Source: Acidobacteriota bacterium (GTDB lineage Bacteria; Acidobacteriota; Terriglobia; UBA7540). From it: a DNA stretch of 44,477 nucleotides. Numbering within the stretch: position 1 is the stretch's first letter; the number at the start of each line of letters is the position of its first letter. Location: positions 1-44,477 of the forward strand of contig JAJYLL010000030.1 of the NCBI GenBank assembly GCA_021787735.1, read 5' to 3'. Of the stretch, positions 26,197 through 33,330 are shown piece after piece. Below the pieces are notes generated by a model. That model searched no databases. It was given only the letters and a program-made list of their open reading frames with translations, and was not told the origin of the DNA. The translations under genes were made by a program, and so were the position numbers.

Positions 26197-27061
26197 ATGT
26201 CGCAAGCGCAGGCAGACTCCTTACTGGCTGTGCTTAACCCAGCCACCCCAAAAAGTGGAAAGCTGAAAAGGTCTTTATGATTACGGACATGGAAGGAGTA
26301 TCGGGAGTTTTCAGTACAGAACTTCAGTGTGAACCCCCGGACGGCCCGAGGTTCCAGGAGGCGCATAAGTTTCTTACCGGCGAGATCAACGCTGCCGTTG
26401 ACGGATTGCTGGAAGATGGCGCGACGGGCGTGGTGGTGTGGGACGGGAACGATAGCGGCCGGTCGCTTTCCGCTCTCGACATTAACCCCAAGGCGCTCTT
26501 GTTGACCGGGGATCCAGTTGCGCCTACGCTGGAACTGGACCCTTCCTACGCAGCAATGGTTTTTATCGGCCAACACGCGATGGCCGGGGCGATGAATGGA
26601 ATCCTGAACCACTCTTTCAGCTCTCTTGGCGTCGAAATATGTGGACCAACAATAAACCGGTGGGAGAAATCGGGGTGTGCGCAATGCTGGCGGGAACGTT
26701 TGGTGTCCCCACCATTATGCTTTCCGGCGACGCCGCCGCTTGCGAGGAATTGCACGCTCTGGTGCCGCAGGCCGAATGCGCTGCGGTCAAGTCGGGAGCC
26801 AGCCGCACAGCAGGTTTTATGCTGCCTCATCCGGCGGCTGCGGCATTGATCCGCGAGAAGGCGCGGCGCGCCATGGAGCGCCTGGGCGAAATTCCCATCT
26901 ACCGTATCGAGGGCCGTGTGGAAGCGAGGATCCAGTTCACAACTCGCGGAGTGCAATACTACCCTGCCCGCGAAGGGCTCGAGCAGATTGATGAGCGAAC
27001 CTGGGCCTTCCGTGGCCGGGACCTGAAGGACGCCTGGCTGAAATACTCGTCCTCATTCTAG
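26197..27061 (+). pseudogene. M55 (DppA-like) D-aminopeptidase gene broken by two single-base frameshifts
   Basis: The gene begins with an excellent signal (AAAGGAGGG, then ATG at 26197) and MSQAQADSLLAVLNPATPK. At the run CCCCAAAAAG (about 26250-26260) the frame must shift by one base to continue KWKAEKVFMITDMEGVSG, the M55 N terminus whose Asp and Glu bind zinc. That frame runs through GQHAMAG and LNHSFSS. At about 26636-26640 a second one-base shift is needed to continue TNNKPVGEIG and LAGTFGVPTIMLSGDAA to the stop at 27061. Joined, the product is about 286 residues, a family-like length with all zinc ligands. M55 enzymes cleave D-amino-acid peptides. Either the gene is freshly inactivated, or the assembly lost two bases. 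The intact-frame parts alone start at 26277 and 26639. Confidence 0.75.
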
Positions 27062-27167
27062 TTCCCAGCGGGATACTACGTCACGCCTGGCAGTGTTGTT
27101 CCGGAAGCAATAACACCGCTCCGAAAAGCACACACTTCGGCCTGAGTGTGTCAAACAATCTTTCGAT

Positions 27168-27192
27168 CGAAGAATAAAGAGCGGACCGCTCT
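27168..27192 (-). terminator. Rho-independent terminator of fmdB-like gene
   Basis: On the minus strand the perfect 7-bp inverted repeat AGAGCGG/CCGCTCT (27178-27192, one-base centre) is followed by TTATTCTT. It lies 12 bases beyond the stop of the zinc-ribbon gene at 27205. The stem is GC-rich and the tail T-rich, the standard layout. A second hairpin (ACACACT 27130-27136 with AGTGTGT 27145-27151) lies just beyond it and could stop transcription coming from the M55 gene on the other strand. Confidence 0.65.
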
Positions 27193-27204
27193 CTGTCAGA
27201 GGCG

Positions 27205-27399
27205 TCAACCGCCGCCCGATGGAGCGCACGCTCCGCCGCCTGTGCCGGCGGACGGCCCGGAAGTTGCAAACGTGGAGAACTGCTGCTCGGTCTTCTTGGA
27301 GCCGCAGTTGGGACAAACTGGGGCAGGCTGGTTCTTGCTCAGGACCAGTTTCTCAAACGTCTTCTTGCATTTCTGGCAAGTGTATTCGAAGATTGGCAT
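27205..27399 (-). CDS. FmdB-family zinc-ribbon protein
   Basis: 64 residues. It begins MPIFEYTCQKCKKTFEKLV, the signature of FmdB/putative regulatory zinc ribbons, with two CxxC pairs (CQKC and CPNC) forming one zinc site. A serine/glycine-rich tail (GPSAGTGGGACAPSGGG) follows, as in many family members. The role is uncertain: named after a formamidase regulator, most members are uncharacterised small zinc proteins. The ATG is preceded by AGGTGAAAG. It follows the tiny membrane-peptide gene on the same strand (73 bp gap) and ends at a good terminator, so the two are probably one transcript. Confidence 0.9.
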   Translation of the reverse strand: MPIFEYTCQKCKKTFEKLVLSKNQPAPVCPNCGSKKTEQQFSTFATSGPSAGTGGGACAPSGGG

Positions 27400-27441
27400 A
27401 GGGAACTTTCACCTGCAGTTTTTGTCTTTGGGATTGTCATC

Positions 27442-27459
27442 CCGGTCCGACCGGACCGG
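27442..27459. other. Perfect GC-rich hairpin between the tiny gene and fmdB-like gene
   Basis: CCGGTCC (27442-27448) and GGACCGG (27453-27459) form a 7-bp stem with a 4-base loop. There is no T tract, so it is more likely an attenuator, processing or mRNA-stability element between the two minus-strand genes than a terminator. Confidence 0.4.
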
Positions 27460-27471
27460 CGGCCGCGTCGA

Positions 27472-27558
27472 TCAAGTGAGGCCGGAGACGCCGGGGATTC
27501 TGGGCAGGATCAGAAACCAAATGACCATGAAAATGATAAAGATGAGGATGCTCTCCAT
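27472..27558 (-). CDS. Candidate 28-residue single-span membrane peptide
   Basis: The minus strand encodes 28 residues: MESILIFIIFMVIWFLILPR followed by IPGVSGLT. Residues 4-18 are almost wholly hydrophobic and would make one membrane helix, with the positive Arg right after it. There is no Shine-Dalgarno; instead TATAAT (27566-27571) ends exactly 7 nt before the ATG, so the transcript should begin at the start codon (leaderless). A perfect hairpin and then the zinc-ribbon gene follow on the same strand. I do not recognise the family; the helix faintly recalls YajC-type small membrane proteins. The coding call rests on composition and promoter placement, not on homology. Confidence 0.5.
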   Translation of the reverse strand: MESILIFIIFMVIWFLILPRIPGVSGLT

Positions 27559-27565
27559 ATACAGA

Positions 27566-27571
27566 ATTATA
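27566..27571 (-). promoter_or_regulatory. Consensus -10 box placing transcription start at the ATG
   Basis: TATAAT on the minus strand, followed by TCTGTAT and the ATG at 27558. The 7-nt gap matches the usual distance from -10 to the first transcribed base. No good -35 hexamer is seen 16-18 bp upstream (ATCTTT at 17 bp). Confidence 0.5.
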
Positions 27572-27790
27572 CACCATGGTTGCTTCACAAAGATGCGTTA
27601 TTATTGTACGGCTCCAGTTACCAGACACGCAGGGTTCGGGGTGCAGATTTTGTGGGCGCATCTCGAGCAAAGCCATCTGAAGCAAAGCTTGCTCCCACGG
27701 TTGCCTGCATGTTAGATTGCCAGACTTGCGCGTTCTGCTGAATCCAGAGTCAATCGTTGCCTTTATGAATATCGCCACTGGGAGAACTTT

Positions 27791-28780
27791 ATGGACCCTT
27801 TGAAAAAAGTTCAAATCGGAAAGACATCTCTGCAAGTAACGCGCCTTGGGCTGGGCGGGGCGCCGCTCGGCGGACTGTTTGAGGATGTTCAGGGCGAGGT
27901 CGCTGTTGCCACAATCCACCGCGCGCTCGAACTGGGCATCAACTTTTTTGACACGGCGCCTTTATACGGGCATGGCAAGAGCGAAAAGTGGATGGGCCAG
28001 GGACTTGCTGGAATTCCCTCAGACTCGCGGGTGCTGGCCACCAAAGTCGGCCGGGTGCTTGAGCCGGTTGCGCCTGGGACTCTGGAGAAGGACGAGTTTG
28101 ATAACCCAGCTCCTTTCAGGCCGGTGTTTGATTTCAGTTACGACGGCGTGATGCGCTCGTTCAATGAGAGCCTGAAGCGTCTGCAGGTTGACCGGATCGA
28201 CATCCTGCACATCCATGATCCTGATAACCATTACGTGCAGGCGATCAAGGGAGCCTATCCAGCGCTCGATCAGCTTCGCAGAGAAGGGCGCATTGCAGCG
28301 GTTGGAGCCGGTATGAACCAGGCCGAAATGCCCGCCCGCTTTGCGCGCGAGGGCAACTTCGATTGCTTCCTGTTGGCCGGTCGTTACACCCTGATCGATC
28401 ACACGGGACTGAATGAACTGCTGCCCCTGTGCGTCGAGAAGAAGATCAGCATTATTATCGGCGGGCCCTACAACAGCGGAATCCTGGCTACGGGCGCAAA
28501 GCCAGGCGCAAAATTCAACTACGCGGACGCCCCGCCTGAAATTCTCGAAAGGGTGAGGGAAGTCGAGGAGATTTGCGATCGTTTTCAGGTGCCCATGAAG
28601 GCGGCCGCCTTGCAGTTCCCGCTGGCGCACCCGGCCGTGGCGTCAGTGGTTCCCGGAGCGCGCTCGGTCGCTGAACTGGAAGAGAACTTCCGCCTGATCA
28701 GCCATCCCATTCCGGGTGAATTCTGGGCCGAACTACGGGCTAAAGGATTGCTCCCGGAAGAAGCTCCAGTGCCGGAGTAA
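27791..28780 (+). CDS. Aldo/keto reductase, aldose 1-dehydrogenase-like
   Basis: 329 residues, start ATG with GGGAG upstream. It is an AKR TIM-barrel protein of the D-threo-aldose 1-dehydrogenase / L-fucose dehydrogenase branch. It opens with IGKTSLQVTRLGLGGAPLGG and has the catalytic Asp54 and Tyr59 in FFDTAPLYGHG, Lys85 in LATKVGR, and the histidine position in ILHIHDPD. A C-terminal cofactor region (VVPGARSVAELEENF) is present. The branch oxidises L-fucose, D-arabinose or L-galactose to lactones using NAD(P), or reduces pyridoxal. It converges on a zinc alcohol dehydrogenase only 33 bp away and lies next to an epimerase, in keeping with sugar oxidation. Substrate is not determined. Confidence 0.88.
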   Translation: MDPLKKVQIGKTSLQVTRLGLGGAPLGGLFEDVQGEVAVATIHRALELGINFFDTAPLYGHGKSEKWMGQGLAGIPSDSRVLATKVGRVLEPVAPGTLEKDEFDNPAPFRPVFDFSYDGVMRSFNESLKRLQVDRIDILHIHDPDNHYVQAIKGAYPALDQLRREGRIAAVGAGMNQAEMPARFAREGNFDCFLLAGRYTLIDHTGLNELLPLCVEKKISIIIGGPYNSGILATGAKPGAKFNYADAPPEILERVREVEEICDRFQVPMKAAALQFPLAHPAVASVVPGARSVAELEENFRLISHPIPGEFWAELRAKGLLPEEAPVPE

Positions 28781-28813
28781 ACTCCCAACGCCGCAAGCGG
28801 AGGGGGTTCCCGG

Positions 28814-29950
28814 TCAATAGACGGTGAGAATACCCTTGATGTAATCGTTTCGCATGAAATCCTGCTCAAAGGCGCCGGGGACTTCTTCGAGTGCCTGATA
28901 GCGGTGGGTCACGAGCGGCAAAACCTGGATTGTGCCCGAGTTCACCAGTTCACGCGCCCGCCGGTAGGTTGTAGGTCGGCCGTCGGGATCGAAACCTCCC
29001 GAGGCGCCAACCGCCGCAACCAGCTCCGGCTCCAGAAACAGAATGTTTCCCAGCAGGCTGATGTCACGCCCCTGGTGGCCGTGTCCGTAAAGCAGAACAG
29101 TGGCCTGCTTCCGGATCAGGCTTGGCATCTGCTCGAAGATAACCGAATTTCCGCAAGCCTCAATCAGGTAGTGGATTTTCTCGCCGTGGGTCAATTCCTG
29201 AACAGCTTCGCGCAAGTCCTGCCGGGCGACGTTGATGGCCGTGCCGCCGAATTTACGCGCAAGATCGAGATTGATCTCGCGGATGTCGCTGACCATGATC
29301 AGGCCCTCAAAGTGCAGGACATTCCGCAGGTATTGGAGGAAGTAAATACCTGCGGGCCCGGCCCCGCAAATCAGGACGTTCTGAATGCGTTCATCACCGT
29401 CCAGCGTATAGCGCGCGCAGGCCTTTGCCGCCTGCTGGTTGGCATGCAGGACGCATCCCACTGGTTCAACCAGCGCCGCCAGCTCCATGGGCATGTCGGA
29501 TGGCAAAACCAGGCAATTCGGCGCCGGCATGGCAATGTACTCGGCAAACGCTCCCTGCAGGCCCGTGATTCCGTGCTCGCCGTAGAATTCACACTGATGC
29601 GAATCTCCAGTGGCGCAGTAAGGGCACAGGGGTTGGCGGCCAACACTAACGCAGTTCACGCCCTGGTCGCAGAGGACCTTGTCGCCCGCTTTCAGGTCCG
29701 TAACCTCTTTCCCAACCTCAACGACTTCGCCGCTGAATTCGTGCCCGAGGATCTGGGGTTGCTCTGTGAGCGGAATGTGCCGCCCCTGCGCATCAAGGTT
29801 GTAATTTCCGTGACCCCGATAGATGTGAAGGTCTGTTCCGCAAAGCCCCACCGCTTTTATGCGGATTATGACCTCGCCCGGCGCTGGCGACGGATCGGGG
29901 CCCTGCCGCACAACTAGCTTTTCGACATCCTGCAGGACGGCTGCCTTCAT
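28814..29950 (-). CDS. Zinc-dependent alcohol dehydrogenase (sorbitol/threonine dehydrogenase-like)
   Basis: 378 residues, ATG at 29950 with GAGGGGGAAGG. Catalytic zinc ligands Cys37 (VGLCGTD) and His70-Glu71 (ILGHEFSGEV) are present. Structural-zinc cysteines occur at 100, 109, 112 and 120, although the spacing is wider than usual. The Rossmann domain has the loop VLICGAGPAGIYFLQ. These enzymes oxidise polyols, sugar alcohols or sugars with NAD. The ribosome binding site overlaps the stop of the upstream epimerase gene (9 bp gap), so the two are translationally close partners. Likely part of a sugar oxidation step; the specific substrate cannot be read from sequence. Confidence 0.9.
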   Translation of the reverse strand: MKAAVLQDVEKLVVRQGPDPSPAPGEVIIRIKAVGLCGTDLHIYRGHGNYNLDAQGRHIPLTEQPQILGHEFSGEVVEVGKEVTDLKAGDKVLCDQGVNCVSVGRQPLCPYCATGDSHQCEFYGEHGITGLQGAFAEYIAMPAPNCLVLPSDMPMELAALVEPVGCVLHANQQAAKACARYTLDGDERIQNVLICGAGPAGIYFLQYLRNVLHFEGLIMVSDIREINLDLARKFGGTAINVARQDLREAVQELTHGEKIHYLIEACGNSVIFEQMPSLIRKQATVLLYGHGHQGRDISLLGNILFLEPELVAAVGASGGFDPDGRPTTYRRARELVNSGTIQVLPLVTHRYQALEEVPGAFEQDFMRNDYIKGILTVY

Positions 29951-29959
29951 CCTTCCCCC

Positions 29960-30970
29960 TCAAACTCCCAGATCACTGATATCGATGGTTCCTTCACGGT
30001 GGAGCCGTTTAAAGATTTCAGCAGTTTCGCGGATGCCTTCTTCAAGAGGCGTGCGTGGGATGTCGCCAAAATCGCGGTGCAGGGCGCTGTCGTCAAAGTT
30101 GTAGGCAATCGGAATGGGCTTCCCTTCGGCGCGGATCAGCTTTGCAGATTCAGGCAGCAGACGGCTCAGAGTGGCAAGAAACTGGTCCATCTGGATTACC
30201 GCCCCTCGCAGAGTATAGGTTCTTGCGCCCTCGATGGGGACTTCCGCACATCGCAGAAAGATTTCCGCTGTGTCTTTGGCGTATTGCATGTCAAACCCGC
30301 CGGTGAAGCGGATGGTGTAGGGCCGTCCCACGATGATGGCCTTGATGGCCTTGGTGGGTCCTGAGGTGATTCCCTGATCGCGGCCCACGCCGTAAACGGT
30401 GCCTGGCCTCAGGCCAACGCTGGAAATGCCATTACTCAGGTAATAAATGCGGGCGCTGCCTTCATTTGCCTGTTTGAAAACTCCGTAATGCGTGTTGGGT
30501 TGCAGGGGGGCGCCTTCCTGCACTTGGCCCGGCCCGTAGAACTCTTCCGGTCCGAACACCGCGATCGAACTTGCATAGACAATGCGTTTGATCTGGTCCC
30601 GTCGCTTGCGCACTACCTCGAAGGCATTCACCGTCCCCAGCACGTTCACTTGTGCTCCCAACCGCGTGTTGGCGGCGCAGGCCGGAACCTGGAGCGCAGC
30701 CAAATGGATCAGGTGAGTGATTCCGTTTTCTGCAACGGCGCGATCCAGCGCGTCAAAGTCAGTAATGTCCCCTTGGACAAAATGGATTTGCTCAATCTGC
30801 TCCCCGGTCAAAAGCTGCTGCAAACGATGAGCTTTGGCGTCGAGATCATAAATCCAGGGAGCGTTTCCCTGCTCAATAAGTTTCCTGACAACCCATGAGC
30901 CGATGAATCCTTTGGCTCCGGTGAGAAGGAATCGGTTGTCGTTGTTGGGTGCGTTCGAATCATGTGTCAT
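29960..30970 (-). CDS. NAD-dependent sugar epimerase/dehydratase (extended SDR)
   Basis: 336 residues from the ATG at 30970; two in-frame residues from a TTG lie before it. The cofactor loop FLLTGAKGFIGSWVV is the GxxGxxG form of extended SDRs. The strand VYASSIAVFG carries the catalytic Ser, and HYGVFKQ gives the Tyr-x3-Lys pair. It probably acts on a sugar or sugar nucleotide. There is no Shine-Dalgarno; TATAAT (30978-30983) ends 7 nt before the ATG and TGGAAA lies 17 bp further upstream. The mRNA therefore is likely leaderless. It is the first gene of a two-gene unit with the zinc alcohol dehydrogenase. Confidence 0.9.
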   Translation of the reverse strand: MTHDSNAPNNDNRFLLTGAKGFIGSWVVRKLIEQGNAPWIYDLDAKAHRLQQLLTGEQIEQIHFVQGDITDFDALDRAVAENGITHLIHLAALQVPACAANTRLGAQVNVLGTVNAFEVVRKRRDQIKRIVYASSIAVFGPEEFYGPGQVQEGAPLQPNTHYGVFKQANEGSARIYYLSNGISSVGLRPGTVYGVGRDQGITSGPTKAIKAIIVGRPYTIRFTGGFDMQYAKDTAEIFLRCAEVPIEGARTYTLRGAVIQMDQFLATLSRLLPESAKLIRAEGKPIPIAYNFDDSALHRDFGDIPRTPLEEGIRETAEIFKRLHREGTIDISDLGV

Positions 30971-30977
30971 GTGCAAA

Positions 30978-31006
30978 ATTATATTGGGATTAAGGGAGAG
31001 TTTCCA
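30978..31006 (-). promoter_or_regulatory. Sigma-70-type promoter with start at the epimerase ATG
   Basis: On the minus strand -35 TGGAAA (31001-31006, four of six matches to consensus), a 17-bp spacer and -10 TATAAT (30978-30983), then TTTGCAC and the ATG. The predicted first transcribed base is the A of the ATG. Confidence 0.6.
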
Positions 31007-31263
31007 CCCTGAAGATCTTAGCCCGAAAGCTTCCAGGTAATTGGGGCAAGGTAGGCTGGCATTGGCGCGTTGATCCGAAGCAGGTGCCGTTGCAAATGGG
31101 ATTGGGAGCGCGTGGCAGCAATAAAGTCATGTATGAGCCGGAACGGCCGGACGCCCCCCGTCCCCTTTGAAGACAGCAATATATCCGCTTTATGCTCCGC
31201 AGAACTCTATCTTATACACGGGTTCTTGCAGCAAAACTCGCCTCGCAAACGCGCTTTGCTCCT

Positions 31264-31617
31264 TCAGCCGCCGATACTGATGTTCTGGGCAAAGTTCCCG
31301 TTTGGACGGGCGACAAAAGTAATGGTCACCTGCTTCTGAGTCTGGCTGGCCAATTCGTCGAACGACGAGGCTGTTCCGCCAATTTCAATCTTCGTTCTCT
31401 TGGTTGCGAGGAATTTGTAGGAAACCTCGTCGGAACCGGTTACAAACACTGTCTTTGTGCCGGGTTCAACCATCGAGATAATCCCACTCAGAGTTTCCGG
31501 CCTGAAATGGTTCCAGTTGGCTTCTGCAGCCGAGGTTGATTTTTGTTGCGCGGTTGCCGTTTGTACTCCCAGCAACAGAGCGACGGGAAGGATCAGCAGC
31601 AATACGAATTTTTTCAT
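31264..31617 (-). CDS. Small secreted protein, DUF5666-like fold likely
   Basis: 117 residues with a signal peptide (MKKFVLLLILPVALLLGVQTATA). The mature part is beta-rich with the pattern 'TLSGIISMVEPGTKTVFVTG ... TKIEIGG ... QVTITFVARPNGN'. This resembles the single-domain OB-like DUF5666 type common in acidobacteria, but is not diagnostic. AAGGAGGT precedes two possible starts, GTG at 31620 and ATG at 31617; the ATG is used here. It has no partner gene: the epimerase gene is downstream on the same strand but has its own promoter. No function can be assigned. Confidence 0.75.
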   Translation of the reverse strand: MKKFVLLLILPVALLLGVQTATAQQKSTSAAEANWNHFRPETLSGIISMVEPGTKTVFVTGSDEVSYKFLATKRTKIEIGGTASSFDELASQTQKQVTITFVARPNGNFAQNISIGG

Positions 31618-31821
31618 CACTTGTTACCTCCTTCTTAGATTTTCCTCTATCTGTGCCATCGTACTTTTCCCTCTAGACAATTAGATGCTTCCGCAGGGGA
31701 TAAAGAGGATACCGAGTGGAGCGTCAGTCAGGAAAATCATGCTAGACTTCTTAAGGCTGGAAGCGAAGCACGGGCCGTGAGCTGGTTGAAATTCCCTCAG
31801 GCATGCTTCTCCAAACAACCC

Positions 31822-32586
31822 ATGGGAAAAAAGAGAATTCTTCTAACGAATGATGATGGCATTGGCGCCCCCGGACTCAAAGCGCTCGAAAGCGCCCTGC
31901 GCACGCTTGGCGATGTGACAGTTGTCGCACCCGACGCAGAGCGAAGCGGTTCCAGCCATGCCCTTACGCTGCACCAGCCACTGCGCGTTAAAACCATTGA
32001 TGACCGGCATTTTGCGGTGGGGGGAACCCCGGCCGACACCGTGATTCTTGCTCTTTATCAGTTGCTGCCGGAAAAACCACACCTGGTTGTCTCCGGCATC
32101 AACCCGGGCGGCAACCTAGGAGAGAACCTGACTTATTCCGGGACGGTGGCGGCAGCGCAAGAGGCGGCGCTTCATGGCGTTCCGTCGTTTGCAATTTCGC
32201 TTGTTGGCCGTGACCCTCAGGACTTCAGCGCGGCCGGCAAAGTGGCGTATGAAGTAGCCGCCAGGGTCCTGCGTGAAGGGCTTCCGCCTGGCATCGCTTT
32301 GAACGTTAATGTTCCCAAACACGAGATCCGAGGCGTACGCCTGACGCGCCAGAGCCAGAAAATTTCACAGAACCTGGTGTGCGAAAAAAAGGACCCCCGA
32401 GGAAAGTCATACTACTGGCTGGATGAGACGCTGCCGCATCGCGTCGTCGAGCCGGATTCGGATTACGCGGCTATCTTTGCCCACGAGGTATCCGTTACCC
32501 CGCTTGAAGTAGACCGCACCCACAACCCCAGCCTTAATCACCTTTCGGCCTGGCTACCGGAGTTGCAACAGAAGATCAAGCCATGA
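31822..32586 (+). CDS. surE: 5'/3'-nucleotidase SurE
   Basis: 254 residues from ATG 31822; the open frame begins with a GTG at 31777, but those 15 residues are unlike SurE. The metal-binding motif ILLTNDDGIGAPG (Asp10, Asp11) starts the protein, followed by ERSGSSHALTL with the metal-binding Ser and VVSGINPGGNLGENLTYSGT with the Asn. SurE dephosphorylates nucleoside monophosphates and has stationary-phase survival phenotypes in other bacteria. There is no clear ribosome binding site for either start. The C terminus is complete. The stop overlaps an ATG of a frame (32583-32945) which is antisense to the next gene and is judged spurious. Confidence 0.95.
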   Translation: MGKKRILLTNDDGIGAPGLKALESALRTLGDVTVVAPDAERSGSSHALTLHQPLRVKTIDDRHFAVGGTPADTVILALYQLLPEKPHLVVSGINPGGNLGENLTYSGTVAAAQEAALHGVPSFAISLVGRDPQDFSAAGKVAYEVAARVLREGLPPGIALNVNVPKHEIRGVRLTRQSQKISQNLVCEKKDPRGKSYYWLDETLPHRVVEPDSDYAAIFAHEVSVTPLEVDRTHNPSLNHLSAWLPELQQKIKP

Positions 32587-32753
32587 AAGAAGGGAACTCG
32601 ATTCCAGTTGTGAATGCCAAAGGATGCGGCCGGCCCCATAAATTCGCCGGGGCAGGGGCGCTTCGACGCCTATCTGTTGACAGGCACGGTTCCTGTTGCG
32701 TCCCCGCGCTGTTTAACAGCATGCGCTGTAGAGAATGGTTGCTTATAACAGCC

Positions 32754-33092
32754 TTACGCTGCTACCGTCTGTCCCAGAACTTCCCACAAAGATCCCGGGA
32801 TCTCGTCCTCAAAACTGACCCCGAAGCTGACGTTAGTATCATCCTGCATCTGGCGCGTCCAGGTCACACGGCCGCGAATCGCATACCGCAGGTCTGGATG
32901 CAGGATAATTCCTACCGCTTCGCCCGGAACCACTTTCTTTGTTGAGCTGAATTTCCCGCTCGTTTCGGTAAGTCCCAGAATAATTACAGGATGCCGGATT
33001 TTCTCCTCTGACGATTCCGTCAAAAGGGTCGCACAAAGTGGAAGACAATTGCTTACCTGTTTAAAGGTAAAGCCAATGTTCTTCTCTCGCAC
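32754..33092 (-). CDS. PilZ-like domain protein lacking the c-di-GMP motif
   Basis: 112 residues, GTG start at 33092 with GGGAGGGG upstream. The C-terminal part YAIRGRVTWTRQM, SFGVSFEDEIPGSLWEVL matches the last strands of PilZ domains found in many acidobacterial proteins. The N-terminal RxxxR and (D/N)xSxxG motifs that bind cyclic di-GMP are not present; TETSGKF is the nearest remnant. It may therefore be a degenerate PilZ that binds something else or a protein partner. It stands alone between surE and gltX, on the opposite strand from both. Family call moderate. Confidence 0.65.
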   Translation of the reverse strand: MREKNIGFTFKQVSNCLPLCATLLTESSEEKIRHPVIILGLTETSGKFSSTKKVVPGEAVGIILHPDLRYAIRGRVTWTRQMQDDTNVSFGVSFEDEIPGSLWEVLGQTVAA

Positions 33093-33330
33093 GTTTGGTC
33101 CCCTCCCATCGCACGAATAGTTAGAACACCTTTACAATGATCCAAATAGTCTAACCTGTCAATCCGTACTGTCTGATCAATGTTTGGCAGAGAGTAATAA
33201 AAGCCTGACGACCCCTGCCCAAAGACTGATATCGGCCTCTGGCCAGCTTTGTTGAATTTATTTCACCCGGACCTGCAGACTGTACAGGTGCGGGGCCGTG
33301 TGTTAGTTTTCGAAGGAAGGCGTCATTCAA

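Noticed and set aside
26250..26262. Programmed ribosomal frameshift at CCCCAAAAAG in the M55 gene
   Set aside because: The heptamer is not the canonical A-AAA-AAG layout in frame, and a second unrelated shift is needed later, so decay or sequencing error is more likely.
27437..27919. 160-codon minus-strand open frame near the FmdB-type gene
   Set aside because: It overlaps both the start of the aldo/keto reductase and the tiny membrane gene in other frames, and has no recognisable domain.
32583..32945. 120-codon frame starting at the surE stop codon
   Set aside because: The ATGA overlap is attractive, but the protein is cysteine- and histidine-rich with no domain, and half of it is antisense to the PilZ-like gene.
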